A DNA stretch of 64,000 nt from Undaria pinnatifida (GCA_012845835.1 JABAKD010000021.1:16444543-16508542); one strand, 5' to 3'; positions 1 through 10,855 are shown, counted from the stretch's first letter. A program made the numbers and translations. Notes: a model not told the origin generated them from the letters alone.

Positions 1-335
1 TACTATACCATGCCATGCCATACCATACCATACCATACCATACCATACCATACCATACCATACCATACCATACCATACCATACCATACCATACCATTCCA
101 TTCCATTCCATACCATACCATACCATACCATACCCTGCCCTACCCTACCCTACCCTACCCTACCATACCATACCATACCATACCATACCATTATACCATA
201 CCACCATACCATACCATACCATACCATACCATACCATACCATACCATACCATACCATACCATACCATACCATACCATACCATACCATACCATACCATACC
301 ATACCAAACCATACCATACCATACCATACCATGTC
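1..335. repeat. (TACCA)n pentanucleotide microsatellite
   Basis: The window opens inside an almost pure tract of the pentamer TACCA, with a TTCCA-rich patch near 96-112 and a TACCC-rich patch near 131-165. Because the period is 5, every frame reads the same pentapeptide cycle on each strand, so the open frames here are artefacts. The tract runs off the left edge, so its true length is unknown. Confidence 0.97.
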
Positions 336-2002
336 AGACCATGCCAGATAATACCACACCGTACCACACCGTACAACAGTAAAATGGTCCTGCTCTCCGC
401 TGAACATCCCCTATTACTGTATCACAGATACAATATTTTGTCGAAATCTGACGGGGTGAGATTGTACCAGCATCAAGTCGCGGGAGGTGAGGTGGGCCAC
501 GAAAAGACATTTGTCTAAGACAACGGAGCCACGGTGCAGGGAACAAGCAAGGTAGACCGTCACTGGCATTTTGAACACGATGCTCACATCAATACTGTCT
601 TGATCGGGCTTTCTACCTCCTCTCGGTGTTGGTGTTCAGTCGGGAGGCGACATATTTTTTCAGCATTGAAGCATCGTAACACCAGGTTGTCAGGTGTTTC
701 GTATACAGCAACAGTTAACAGTGGTATTGATGTTAACAGTAGGCTTAGATGGAGGTAAATTATTCAACAACGGAGATGTATAACAGTATTAACTGCTTTG
801 TATCCTAAAGTAGAAGGTATCGTTCGTTGGGGCTTGTGGAGAAGAAATAACCCCCGTGTGTTTTCATGGGAGGGGTTGACTCAAATACATCCCGTGCCCT
901 TGCGTTTGTTTTTTTTATGTAGGAAGATCGTTCCTCGAGGAGAAAATAATCCTACCACCATTCGCCCAACGGCAGTTACAGATCGGGCCGTACACTGGTA
1001 TCCTCGCTCTTTTGATCATTTTCACTCGTCCAATCGTTCAGTCAGGGTTTGGTCCGTCCTCGCCATACCCTTGAAGTGTTGCTGCACCCAGCTTCAATTT
1101 ATCTCATTTCAAGAGGACGTGCAGGGCCGTGTACGATTGCAGCAGCAGCAGCGGCAGTAGCAGTAGTAGCGGCGGCCGGAGTAAGGACGACGTTCATTTT
1201 ATCAGCGACTGAGACCATGAACCATGTGTCGTAGGAGCACGATCGTGTGTGTCGGAGGAGGATTGTTGGCGTCCGGTTCTTCTCTGTACTCATCCTACAG
1301 CTCCTCCCTGCCCGACCCACCATGGAAAAAGAATATATCGCCAGACCACGCCGATGCTGCCGGGGGAGGTGGTAAGAAGAAAGTCGACGGGTTGACTCGC
1401 GGTGGCGATGGTGGTGAGTTTGAGGCAGCTAAAAACTCTGGGTCAATTTGATTTATCGACAAACTCTTCGACGAGCACAGCAGTACTACCTGGTAGTACC
1501 GGTTTTTAACCGGCCGTATCTTCATGCTATAAAAATATCAGTACTGCGGTAGTACCCGTCGTTTCCAGGCCATCTACAGCGGAAGTATGCATGTGCAAAT
1601 CAGCAGTGCTTACAGCACGCGAGGAGGATGGCAGACCCGCAGCCCTTCATTGCGTGGGGGTGCGACAATGGGTTGTAGAGCACATGGTAGATTACGTAGG
1701 ACCCCGTGTTTCGAACGATGCGGGTGCTGGAGGTGGCTTGCAAGCAGTGATAAAAGCTCACTCGATCGACCGTCTTCACTTTTTTTTCTTGTCATGGTTT
1801 TCAACAAACGCACTACTGCTGTACAGTAGCATGAGCACAGGCAGAAGATCAGATTGTGCCTAATACTAGCGCGGAAAGACACTTTCTTGCTTGGTTCATA
1901 TTCCTATTTAACGTGTTTCGGTTCAACCTCGCCAAGATGAAACGGGAAATACGTACAACTCTGTCTTAAAAATTACTGCAATGCAAAAAATTGTGCTATT
2001 AA
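336..2002. other. no gene recognised
   Basis: I find no convincing exon or element. The only local structure is a short AGC/AGT trinucleotide run at about 1138-1175. Open frames on both strands are short and lack splice context or recognisable motifs. Confidence 0.6.
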
Positions 2003-2004
2003 TA

Positions 2005-3170
2005 GTGTGTTTGCGAAAGTACGTTTTTAGAAATTTACTTGTTAAAAAATTGTCCCGAAGGTAAGATTTGCGGTAAATTTCTGAAAAAAAGGCAAAAATG
2101 TACTTCATCGAAGGTAGGTTTTGATCAAAAGTTGCGGTAAATTTTGTCTCTCTGTTTTATTGGCCTACAACGCACCGAGCATTTGTCCGAGGCAGAACGC
2201 CTCTGCAAGGGCCTAATTAAATAGTGCCCCAACCACGGGACAAACAGGACAAGCACCGCTGTTTGCGCAGCAGCAGCACAAGCAACGAACGCACGGAGGA
2301 TGGAGAGGGTAGTACCCTGAGCATGACGCGCAGGCGTAACATCAGAGATATGCAGCAGGCCGGTGATGAACCGTCTGTTGCTGCCCTCTGCGTCCGTGAC
2401 CAAGGGTTCAGCGCTTGCTGCAAGCTGTGGTGAACTTCTCGCAGCTGGCGGAGTCGAACGCACGCGGAGAGGAGCCTCAACGCAGAGAGCGACACCACGC
2501 GCCTTGGTTGCGGCTATCGTGTGCCGCATCTGGCAAGATAGGACTCGTATCGGTCCATCTGTGCGACAGCAGCCACCGCGCTTCTCCAACATCACCGCGA
2601 CTGAAGCGTGGCATGACTTTTGGTTTAGGGCAGAGGAGCAGAAACTCCTCTGGCCTAAACCGCTGCGTGCACTGCGGATTCTTCGAAGGATGGTGCTTCG
2701 CAACAACAGGTCCACGTTCCATGGGGAAACTGCGCTTCGCCTTCCCTTCCGTCGCATGAGGAAGGCGTTGCTCTGCTTGTAGCACGTGTAATGAGGTAGT
2801 CCCTGCTCACAAGGAGTTTTTACGCGCGAGACAGACCGCCATACCTCTGATTTGTAGTCTGTTGGGTGCTTGCATGTACCGTGTTCCAGGTACTGCTGCA
2901 CCTGAAACGAGAGGCTCGAGACTGGAGTACGTACAACGAGTACTCGTATATCGTATAATACTACGAGTACTCGTACTGCTGCTGCTGTATGTACTCGTAC
3001 GTATATTACAATCGCGCACATCCCCGTTTCCCTTCTAAATTTCGGAGGCGTCGCCTGCAGGATTTTGTTTACCGCTAGCGCAAACACACCAAAAACTCGG
3101 TGGGAAGGCAATTTACTTTTTTTTAGCGGAAGGCAAGTAAATTTTTAGAAACGTATTTTCGCAAACACTC
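2005..3170 (+). mobile_element. DNA transposon with terminal inverted repeats, PIF/Harbinger or ISL2EU-like
   Basis: Two ends form an imperfect terminal inverted repeat of about 37 bp: the left end starts GTGTGTTTGCG at 2005 and the right end, read on the minus strand from 3170, starts GAGTGTTTGCG; both continue to ...AAATTTACTTG with about five mismatches. TA flanks both sides (2003-2004 and 3171-3172), fitting a 2-bp target duplication, although a TAA/TWA target is also possible. Subterminal GCGGTAAATTT motifs recur inside the left end. The interior carries a plus-strand frame resembling the N-terminal half of DDE_4 (Harbinger-type) transposases. At about 1.17 kb it is far shorter than an autonomous element, so it is an internally deleted copy. 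Confidence 0.72.
2363..2782 (+). pseudogene. Harbinger-type (DDE_4) transposase N-terminal remnant
   Basis: The last ~60 residues of this frame read like the helical region that precedes the catalytic core in PIF/Harbinger-like transposases: an aromatic-rich start (WHDFWFRAEE), then ALRILRRMVL, then NRSTFHGETALRLPFRRM, matching the family pattern of 'L..L..aL.iP...', 'G.eaL...L.R.a.P'. The DDE catalytic region is absent; the frame stops at 2782, well before the right terminal repeat. It lies wholly inside the TIR element. Family assignment is from remembered family shape, not a search. The longer minus-strand frame (2125-3111) over the same bases is probably its antisense shadow. Confidence 0.5.
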
Positions 3171-3489
3171 TAATACCATGAAAAATATACGCTGCTTAGA
3201 CTAGTCTATAGGTCTAGACTATATCCAGATTGAGAGACGAGACTTGACGGGTGCTACTCATTCATCTGGGCTTACGTCTAAAAAGCGGTGTGTAAGTAGT
3301 CTAGCGTCATACTTAATTTTCATGTCCATTCTGTCCAGAGTGCTAATCTCAAATATTTTTTGCCGTTAGACTATGCCTGTAGGATCGCGCCGATGGGTTA
3401 CGATAGGATAAAAGATATTCCGGTCAGCAGTCGAAATCTTTACGATACGATCACGATGCGATACGTTTCACGCCAATAAATAACACGCT

Positions 3490-3520
3490 CAGCAGCAGCA
3501 GTAGTAGTAGTAGTAGTAGC

Positions 3521-3567
<47 letters not shown>

Positions 3568-3577
3568 TAGTAGTAGG
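3490..3577. repeat. (AGC)n/(AGT)n trinucleotide microsatellite
   Basis: A run of CAG then TAG/AGT triplets with few interruptions (AGC near 3519, GTGG near 3561). On the minus strand it produces a poly-Tyr frame that should not be taken as a gene. Confidence 0.95.
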
Positions 3578-4790
3578 GTACCAGTTTTTCGAGCATCTCG
3601 GCACAGGCCAGGACTACCGCCCTTATCTCCGTGAGCGCTTGTCTCAGGTTGGGTGTCGTACAGGTTGTAGTACAGGCGTCGAAAGGCGTGACGGTCGGTT
3701 TCATGCCTATGTAGATTTTGATCCAGGAACCCACTGACTGTGCTTGAACTAAAATCACTCAGTAAAGCACCTCAACAAACGAGCATTCAATCACAAGTAC
3801 GAGGATAAAATCAGGGGCGGTGGCGCGTTAAAATGCGATCCATTCGGGCACATGTGATGAGGCCTGACCTGAGGGGGCTGCACCTTCCGCACAGTTCACG
3901 CAATGGTTGGTCTTTGCGACCTGATATCTGCTTTCTGCAGTCCTCCTTGGGATAGTTGCGACATATATATGAGACGAACAATCAACGCCAAGACACCAGC
4001 CGTCTCTTTCGGGCGAGTGACAAAATGATGCATGGTCCATGGTATTTGTGGCCAGGTGGGGTGTAGCTTTGCTAGCTTCGATATCGCCTTACGATTCGCG
4101 ATACTCGTCCACATACATGCATACTAAAAACAGTATGAGCACAGTTCTCCATCTGTTGTGCCATGTACAAGGTATCGTGGTCGAGGGAACACCATTCGGA
4201 TATACGGGCGTCCACGATGTTGGTAACCATGTACAGTGCCGTATGATGGCCACGACCAAACGGCGATTGGACGATTGGTTGCGATGGCAGCCATCCGCAT
4301 CCCCAAGTTGATTACTGTAAGACCAACTTATTGCTGTGCCTACCTGCCGCGGACTACAGAAATGGTCTACTGTAATATACGTCATTCCAAAAATTTCCAA
4401 ACACACTACAGCAGTAATATACTGCAGTTAAACAGCAAATAAGAAGTTTTTCCTTCGGCCAATCAACGATCGGTCGATTAATCGATCGGTGGTCGTCGAG
4501 ACACGAGATAAACATGGACAGTGCCACCATGCAGTATAATACCATTGTGATGAACGTGTATTGGTGTGGGCTATATGCATACAAGGCTTGAATCCTTGAT
4601 CACGCCCTCTATTTCTCAATTATTTTGTTGGTGCGTGAGCTCACGTTCGAGTCGTTCTTTTGTCTGTGCCTGCACGTTTAATATTCTTCTACATGCGTGT
4701 CGTCCATGATGTTGCCGGCTTCCACCACACCGAGAGATTGGAACTGGCAATCGCAGGTTTCCCATTCGAGGAAACAGCAACTATTTTGGC
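3578..4790. other. no gene recognised
   Basis: Unassigned sequence. Several short overlapping frames occur on both strands (for example 4039-4311 plus and 4089-4406 minus), but none has a domain, biased composition or paired splice signals that favour it over its antisense. Confidence 0.5.
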
Positions 4791-4793
4791 AGC

Positions 4794-6100
4794 ATGGGCT
4801 CGGGCACCAGTTGCCGGCACTTCGCGTCCACGGCGGAATGGGGAACACTTGCAGAGGCGTTGGTGGTGACACCCGTGCATCGCAGTGAGCTTGGGGATGG
4901 TGGTTGTAGCGGTGATAGTTGCGATGAGGGTGATGGTGGTAAGGATGATGATGGTGCTGGTGACGGTCACTACGTTATGAGTGTCAATAACTTGAGGGAC
5001 TACAGTTCGGTGCTGCCCAACGAGCATACGGTGATCATGGAGTACGCTTGGCCATGGCTACCGGGCGGCCTTGACCCAGAAGAGACATCCGTGGGAGCAC
5101 CTGTCAATTTCAACGTCTGTGGTACCGTGGGAGGTGTCGAGGTTTACGGGGATGATGACGAGCTGAACGGTCACGAGGGTGCCAGCTCAGTGCTCCCAGG
5201 GAGAACTGTGGCGTCGAGGGCTTACGTCTGGCATTGGTTATCCGTCAGCGTGTACGACACCGCAGGAAACATCAGGATGAAGCAAGGAATCACGGTAGCA
5301 AGGAATCACGGGCAAGGGTCGGTTCCCGTGCCGAATCCAGTCTCCCTCGTGGTATACATCGCGGTCCTGTTGATCGCTGTCTACACAGGAAGCTCGCGGC
5401 GTGGGATTAAGAGGTCAACTATACTTCAGCGGCGTGCCCGATCGTCACGTTGTGCTAAGCGTCGTGCAGAAAAACGAAAAGAGCTGCATATTATGGATGT
5501 GGAAGCAATGCCGTTCTTCGTCGCTCGCATCTCATTTTGCAGGCTGACGTCCCCCGATATCTATTCCTACCGCTTGCCTGACGTCGACCTTCTAAGCGAG
5601 AGCCGGCTGGAGATACACGAAAAAGGCGACACCTATTTTTCGCCCCTAGACACCACTACCAGTGCTACCGGAAACATCTAACAGGAAGTCGACTTCTACG
5701 GTACCTGGGAAGACGTCGAGATGGTCTTTCCGAACGTCAAGTCCACCGTCGACCGTGTTGCTACTGCCGCGAAGGAGAGCACTGCAGCCAACCGTAAGCT
5801 GGGGCGGGATACCACGCGTGATGAAGGGAAGGAGCAGGCCAAGCCCATCGTCATCCTTAAGAAAGTCGCCGGTACCACTTCGAAGCCGAGCCTCAACTTG
5901 TCCGTTGTTGGGGTAGCCACGTTTTCGAAGAAAGAGGTGGGTGGCGTTGACGATAGGCTAATGACCTACTTCAAAGGGGAAATGGATGCCAAAAACATGG
6001 CTGTAACCGAGAAGAAGCCGGCCGACGCCAACCAGAAGCCGACTTTGGCGTCCGCGGCTGCAAAGATGGAGACGAAAAAATACATTAACACTGAAAAGGT
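4794..6100 (+). pseudogene. unrecognised protein with one membrane segment; frame interrupted by a stop
   Basis: One frame is open from 4794 to 5681, ends at TAA (5679-5681) and then continues open in the same frame to about 6100. The first part is acidic (Asp/Gly-rich near residues 36-58) and then contains two similar Trp-containing patches (EYAWPWLPG and AYVWHWLSV), each after a SVLP motif, suggesting an internal duplication of about 95 residues. A hydrophobic stretch (VSLVVYIAVLLIAVYTG) is followed by a very basic patch (QRRARSSRCAKRRAEKRK), the usual look of a single-pass membrane segment with a cytoplasmic stop-transfer. After the stop comes a Lys/Ala-rich low-complexity part. The sequence CTAACAG just at the stop could instead be a 3' splice site, so an intron is an alternative to a nonsense mutation. 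I do not recognise the family. It leads into the repeat-protein region downstream. Confidence 0.45.
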
Positions 6101-6212
6101 TTGCTGCAAACCTTTTCATCTGTCTTGTCTTCTGTCACAGTCTTCGCAGTCGCGGACGCAAAGATCGGCTTCGTTTTGGCATCGACGGCTAATTCTTCTC
6201 GGCGCGACGGCG
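6003..6212. repeat. inverted duplication (foldback), arms about 100 bp each
   Basis: The plus-strand arm 6003-6107 encodes ...ADANQKPTLASAAAKME...EKVCCKPF, and the minus strand of 6108-6212 encodes the related ...VDAKTKPIFASATAKTV...EKVCSKPF. The centre is a perfect 11-bp stem with a one-base loop (AAAAGGTTTGC/T/GCAAACCTTTT, 6096-6118). The two arms are therefore a tail-to-tail duplication of one coding segment, diverged by roughly a quarter. Confidence 0.8.
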
Positions 6213-6228
6213 ATGTTCCTGGCATTAG

Positions 6229-6759
6229 TTGCTCCCCTTTAAGCACTGGATGCGAACAAAATGTATACCAGAGCCGCACTTTTCCAGCGAAGAAACTTTT
6301 AAGAACAAACAGTACCTGGATAATCACAACAGAGACGCCCTACCCTCGTCCGTCCGTCCCGTTTCTGTTTCTGTTCGTAAGTCCAACGTGCCAGTGAAGG
6401 TGGAGCAGTTGTCAGGAGCTATGCCGACTAAATCTACTGTCGACGCAGTACTTGATCCTTCTTCGAGTTCAGCGAAGAAACAAGAGATCTACAGCGCTTT
6501 CACCCTTTCAACAGCCCCATCGACAAGTAGCGACGCAACCGCCGGTATAGTCGGGTTACCCGTCACAGACGCCAGGGTGGCGCGGAAGGAGAAGCACCAG
6601 ACCGACGTCACGGCCGCCATATTCGAGCCCATCCTTGCTTCTTTTGTTTCCGCTTGCCCGATTCAAAGGGAACCTAAGGCGACGCGATTGGTCGGGAATT
6701 GCACAGTCACATCTTCCAATGACATGGTCCTGGATTCTCCTCCACGTACGGCGTTATAG
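6229..6759 (+). pseudogene. Ser/Thr-rich open segment of the repeat-protein region
   Basis: This frame resumes to the right of the 6.1-kb foldback and ends at a TAG (6757-6759). The same frame continues open immediately afterwards through 7599, so the TAG is the only interruption between this segment and the tandem repeats. The sequence is rich in Ser, Thr, Val and Lys with no transmembrane segment or known motif. Its role is unknown; it may be a linker exon upstream of the 94-residue repeats. The start at 6229 is only the first ATG and is not otherwise supported. Confidence 0.4.
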
Positions 6760-6765
6760 ATTAAC

Positions 6766-7860
6766 GTGGACACCACTTCCACTTCAGCTGCTAAGTCGTT
6801 GAGCACACATCTAACCCCTGGGAACTTTGAGACTTCCATAACGACCAAAGAGGCGACAAAGGGAAAACAGCGCCATGCTGCCACTACCGCAACAGTCACC
6901 GCTACCGCTTCCTGTGTGGCAAAGGGCCGGAATGTCGACACCTATGGCATTCACGCGGCTGCAACAATGAAACCAAACATCACAATCGAGAGACTCGAGA
7001 AGCCACGCGCGAGTACAGAAGCTATCCAGGGGATGAAGCGCCACACCGCCACCAGAATGAATGAAACCATCGGCACCGCTACCACCGTCGCCGGAGCTAA
7101 ATCGGAGAAAAACGATAATTCCATTGGTGAGCTCGACCTATCGCGCAAGAGCGCAGATACGACCAAGGAGAGCAAACGTCCCACTGCCGCCATATCCGCC
7201 ACCAGCTCTACCATCCATCGTGCGGCCACGGAGGCGAAAGTTGACACCGCCGTTACTAAAGCAGCTGCAACCAGCGCAAACATGCCAGACGCGAGAACAG
7301 AAGCTATCCAGGGGATGAAGCGCCAAACCGCCACCAGAATGAATACTACCATCGGCACCGCTACCACCGTCGCCGGAGCTGAAACGGAGAAAAAGGTCGA
7401 TTCCACTTGTGACCTCGACCTATCGCGCAAGAGCGCAGATACGACCAAGGAGAGCAAACGTCCCGCTGCCACCATATCCGGCACTAGCACTACCCTCCAT
7501 CGTGCGGCCATGGAGGCGAAAGTTGACACCGCTGTTACTAAAGCACTGCAACAAGCACAAAGATGCCAGGCGCGAGTACAGAAGCGAACCCGAGGATGAA
7601 GCGCCACACCGCCACCAAAAAGAACGCTATCATCGGCGCTCCTACCACCGTCGCCGGAGCTGAAACGGAGAAGAAAATCAATTCCACTGGTGAGCTCGAC
7701 CTATCGCGCAAGAGCGCAGAGACGACCAAGGAGAACAAATGTCACTCTGCCGTCATATCCGCCACCAGCACTACCCTCCATCGTGCGGCCATGGAGGGGA
7801 AATCTGACGCCGTTACTAAAGCACCTTCAACAAAGGGCAACGTACCGCTTTTGTGCCGTA
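6766..7860 (+). pseudogene. 94-residue tandem-repeat protein, Ala/Thr/Lys-rich, frameshifted
   Basis: In frame with the preceding segment. A degenerate unit (6840-7010) is followed by three units of 282 bp (94 codons) starting at about 7021, 7303 and 7584. Each unit runs: AIQGMKRHTATRMN, TATTVAGAETEKK, DLDLSRKSADTTKESKRP, a Ser/Thr/Ala patch, EAKVDTAVTKAAATS, and an N(M)PGAST-type link. The first two units share a frame; a one-base deletion near 7545, in the Ala-rich segment, shifts the third into the next frame, which ends at 7922. There is no Cys or hydrophobic core, so a fibrous, helical or disordered repeat is likely. I do not recognise the family; the internal repeat is seen directly, any function would be invented. 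Confidence 0.6.
7021..7828 (+). repeat. three direct 282-bp coding repeats (left arm of large foldback)
   Basis: Unit boundaries are marked by GCTATCCAGGGGATGAAGCG at 7021 and 7303 and its degenerate copy at about 7584; spacing is 282 and 281 bp. The block is the left arm of a palindrome whose right arm is 7965-8779. Confidence 0.9.
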
Positions 7861-7964
7861 CAAGAATCGGCAGGGTTTACTGTGGCAACAGAGTGATATG
7901 TCGTCCCTATGACCTCCTCTGAGTTTTTGAAGAGCGGCTTGGCGATGCCAGATGCCTTGTTTGT

Positions 7965-8779
7965 GCTTGTTGCAGCTGCTTTAGTACCGGCGGTGTCAGA
8001 TTTCGCCTCCATGGTCGCACGATGAAAGGTAGTGCTGGTGGCGGATATGGCCGCGTCGTGACGTTTGTTTTCCTTGATCGGCCCTGCGCTCTTGCGCGAT
8101 AGGTCGAGCTCACCAGTGGAATTGATTTTCTGATCCGATTCAGCACCGTCGACGGTGGTAGCGGTGCCGATGGTAGCATTCATTATGGTGGCGGTGTGGC
8201 GCTTCATCCCCTGGATAGCTTCTGTACTCGCGCCTGGCATCTTTGTGCTTGTTGCAGCTGCTTTAGTAACAGCGGTGTCAACTTTCGCCTCCATGGCCGC
8301 ACGATGGAGGGTAGTGCTAGTGGCGGATATGGCGGCAGCGGGACGTTTGCTCTCCTTGGTCGTATCTGCGCTCTTGCGCGATAGGTCGAGGTCACAAGTG
8401 GAATCGACCTTTTTCTCCGTTTCAGCTCCGGCGACGGTGGTAGCGGTGCCGATGGTATCATTCATTCTGGTGGCGGTTTGGCGCTTCATCCCCTGGATAG
8501 CTTCTGCACTCGCGCCTGGCATGTTTGTGCTTGTTGCAGCTGCTTTAGTAGCGGCGGTGTCAACTTTCGCCTCCATGGCCGCACGATGAAGGGTAGAGCT
8601 GGTGGCGGATATGGCGGCAGCGGGACGTTTGCTCTCCTTGGTCGTCTCCTCGCTCTCGCGCGATATTGCTCACCGGTGGAATTGATGTTCTTTTCCGTTT
8701 CAGCTCCGGCGACGGTGGTATCGGCGCCGATGGTAGCATTCATTCTGGTGGCGGTGTGGCGCTTCATCCCCTGAATAGC
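7965..8779 (-). repeat. three inverted 282-bp coding repeats (right arm of large foldback)
   Basis: Read on the minus strand, unit starts lie at 8779, 8501 and 8219, i.e. spacings of 278 and 282 bp. The minus frame 8576-7827 reads through about two and a half units, then a tail (KPLFKNSEEVIG...) absent from the left arm. A four-base loss in the outermost unit shifts its frame. The arms face each other tail to tail across a spacer of about 135 bp (7829-7964), so a transcript through this region could fold into a hairpin with ~800-bp arms. Confidence 0.88.
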
Positions 8780-9364
8780 TTTCGTGCTCGCGCCTGGAAT
8801 CACGATGCCATACCTGCGGATGCACCAACAAAGACCAACAACCAAGTCAGGAAACTCGAGATCTTAGGCACGAGTGCAAGCGCGATCAAGGGGATAAAGT
8901 GCCACAACGCTTCCGGAACGAACGCTACCACCGGCACCGTTACCACCGTCACAGGAGCTGCGACAGGAACCAAGAATAATTCCATTGGCAAACTCGACCT
9001 GTCGAGCAAGAGCACAGGGGAGATTCAGGCGAAAACGCGTCACGCTACCGCCAGTGCTGCCACCAGCACTACCTTCGCCTGTGCAGCCAAAAAGGAACAA
9101 GTTGACACCACTGCCATTACAGAACCTGCACCACGCACAGAGAAGACCCATACACCGTCTAAGCCCTTCGGCAAGAGCTCAAAGGAGGTCATCGGAAGGA
9201 AGAATCACACTGAATCACGCTGCCGCCACGAGCACTACAATTCTCGGCTCGCGTGCCCTGGCCGATCCTGCTCGAGTCATATCGAAATCACTCGCTTGTG
9301 GTTTTTCGAGACAGGGAGACCGAGTGCTTCAGTCCTCGCAGCAAGCAGTTGCAGCCAAGGTTAG
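8780..9364 (+). pseudogene. diverged further unit and C-terminal tail of the repeat protein
   Basis: Beyond the right arm the plus strand again encodes one diverged unit (SAIKGIKCHNASGTN..., KLDLSSKSTGEIQAKTRH..., KKEQVDTTAITEPAP) followed by KPFGKSSKEVIG, which matches the tail KPLFKNSEEVIG seen on the minus strand at about 7940-7900. So two copies of the protein's end exist in opposite orientation. This is best explained by inversion or inverted duplication of a block carrying three units plus a tail inside an originally continuous gene. The frame ends at 9364; no domain is recognised. Confidence 0.5.
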
Positions 9365-9369
9365 TCGCG

Positions 9370-10160
9370 CTTGACTAGGCTCACGTCTAGCTTTGGGTCA
9401 AGGTAGCGCTTGATTCAACCATTATATGTTCGACTGTTTGAAGCACCAAGGGTGCCTGCGGAAAGTCGGTCCCGTCGCGACAATGTCCACCCAGAACACC
9501 GCATCGCAATCGTTATTCAATATGTTGCAGGTTCGCAAGATATCCCTCTCCTAGTCGTGTGTTTATTCACGAGTGACCAAGATTTCTGTCTAACAGCTTG
9601 CCGTCAATTCCCTGATACCCTCCCCGTTTTTTATTTGGGTGATGCATAACTTCGACTTAGAGTTGCATGTGGAATTTTTAGCTGTAAAATGGTTTCATTA
9701 AGCACGTATGATTGCGTCATTCCTTCACCGCTGTATAGATGACTCCTTCGAGCACGTGTACGTCATGCACCAACCTCCTCGTGCTGTGTCTGTTCAATCG
9801 ATTGTGTTGGCAGATGTTTTGACGCGTTTCGCACATACCATCATATCTCCCTGCCTAACCCGTTTATGCAACCTTCTTGGTGTCTCTCCGCCGATATGAT
9901 AGCCAGTGTTTCATTGTCTTCTGTACGTTGCTTTTTCCCTTTCTTTCCAATTTCTACTCCACGCTAATGTTATAGTTTCTCGCCAAGGTAGACGTTGAAA
10001 TGCGTGTCGTTTTTCTCCTGACTCTTCACCTTGTACGGGTACATTCAAGCATTTTTGCGTGACAACCCAACCTGCTCAGACGCTGCTAAGGCTTTAGTTT
10101 GGCCGATTGCCGTTCTTCCTTAATCATATTCCTTCTCCTGTACAATGACACAATAGCCTC
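9370..10160. other. no gene recognised
   Basis: AT-richer sequence with short frames only. Nothing here repeats elsewhere in the window. Confidence 0.5.
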
Positions 10161-10163
10161 TCA

Positions 10164-10747
10164 GCAACGTTGAGGGACTGTTCGAGAGCAGAAACCCGGC
10201 CATCGAAGGCGTGAAAGGCTGGTTCTCGGGTATATCGATCAACATCGATAAGGACGGGAATTGCTTCGGTACGGCATGGATCATCGCCGCGCTTGTGTGG
10301 GTCGCACAATCCCAACACGCCTACAGCATTTAATTTCTGAGCTGGAAGAGGCCGGCCGCCCCGGCAAAGCTTTTGGATCCCTCGACCACGCATGCAAGGT
10401 AAGAGAGGGGCGCACGTTTCTCACGCATCCTGCCCCGGTAACATCGACCTCCGGCAAAGAGGTCAAATTTGCATGCTCTGCTTGTCTTGGGTCAGCTGAC
10501 GTTTTCTGTCGGTGTAAGGACTATGGGCGCCTATGTGTCATCCCAAGGCATGGCTGCACTTTGTGAGCCTAACGGTCTCTGGCCGGTTAGGCTGTTCAAC
10601 AGTTTGAGGAACCACCGGTTAGTCCAACAATTTTACGAATATATTTTGTTTTAGGACTAGGCCATAGACGCTGGATCCGGTTGCGCGAACGAACGCCTTC
10701 GAACTCATGACTCGGGTGATGACGATATTAATTCGCCCATGTCATGA
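10164..10747 (+). CDS. candidate 3' exons of an unrecognised host gene
   Basis: Two exons can be joined in frame. The first follows the acceptor CCTACAG (ends 10326), spans 10327-10398 and ends at a strong donor (AAG|GTAAGA); it encodes HLISELEEAGRPGKAFGSLD followed by HACK. The second follows an acceptor ending at 10660 and runs 10661-10747, encoding AIDAGSGCANERLRTHDSGD and a short end at TGA (10745-10747). Both boundaries are phase 0. A further open segment at 10164-10330 in another frame (NVEGLFESRNPAIEGVKGW onward) also looks coding and sits behind its own acceptor (CTCTCAG), but it conflicts with the first exon, so one of the two readings is wrong. No family is recognised. Confidence 0.35.
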
Positions 10748-10855
10748 GCTCAGGGACCGATGCTGCACGTCTACCGGGAAGTGGCTCCTACCAATACGTG
10801 CTAGATACATAGGGCTGGTTGTAGATACTGGAATGCAAACTGATGTTGTTGGCAG

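Noticed and set aside
10-518. Open frames of up to 167 codons with repeating Tyr-His-Thr-Ile-Pro
   Set aside because: Direct consequence of a 5-bp repeat without stop codons; no coding signal.
2125-3111. 328-codon minus-strand frame, the second longest in the window
   Set aside because: Lies inside the TIR element antisense to the transposase-like frame; Arg/Ser/Ala-rich with no motif, so most likely a shadow.
3489-3758. Minus frame with a long poly-Tyr tail
   Set aside because: Created by the (AGT)n microsatellite.
6951-7607. Hydrophobic minus-strand frames antisense to the 282-bp repeats, and the mirror plus frames at 8155-8589
   Set aside because: They repeat with the same 282-bp period and are antisense shadows of the 94-residue coding units.
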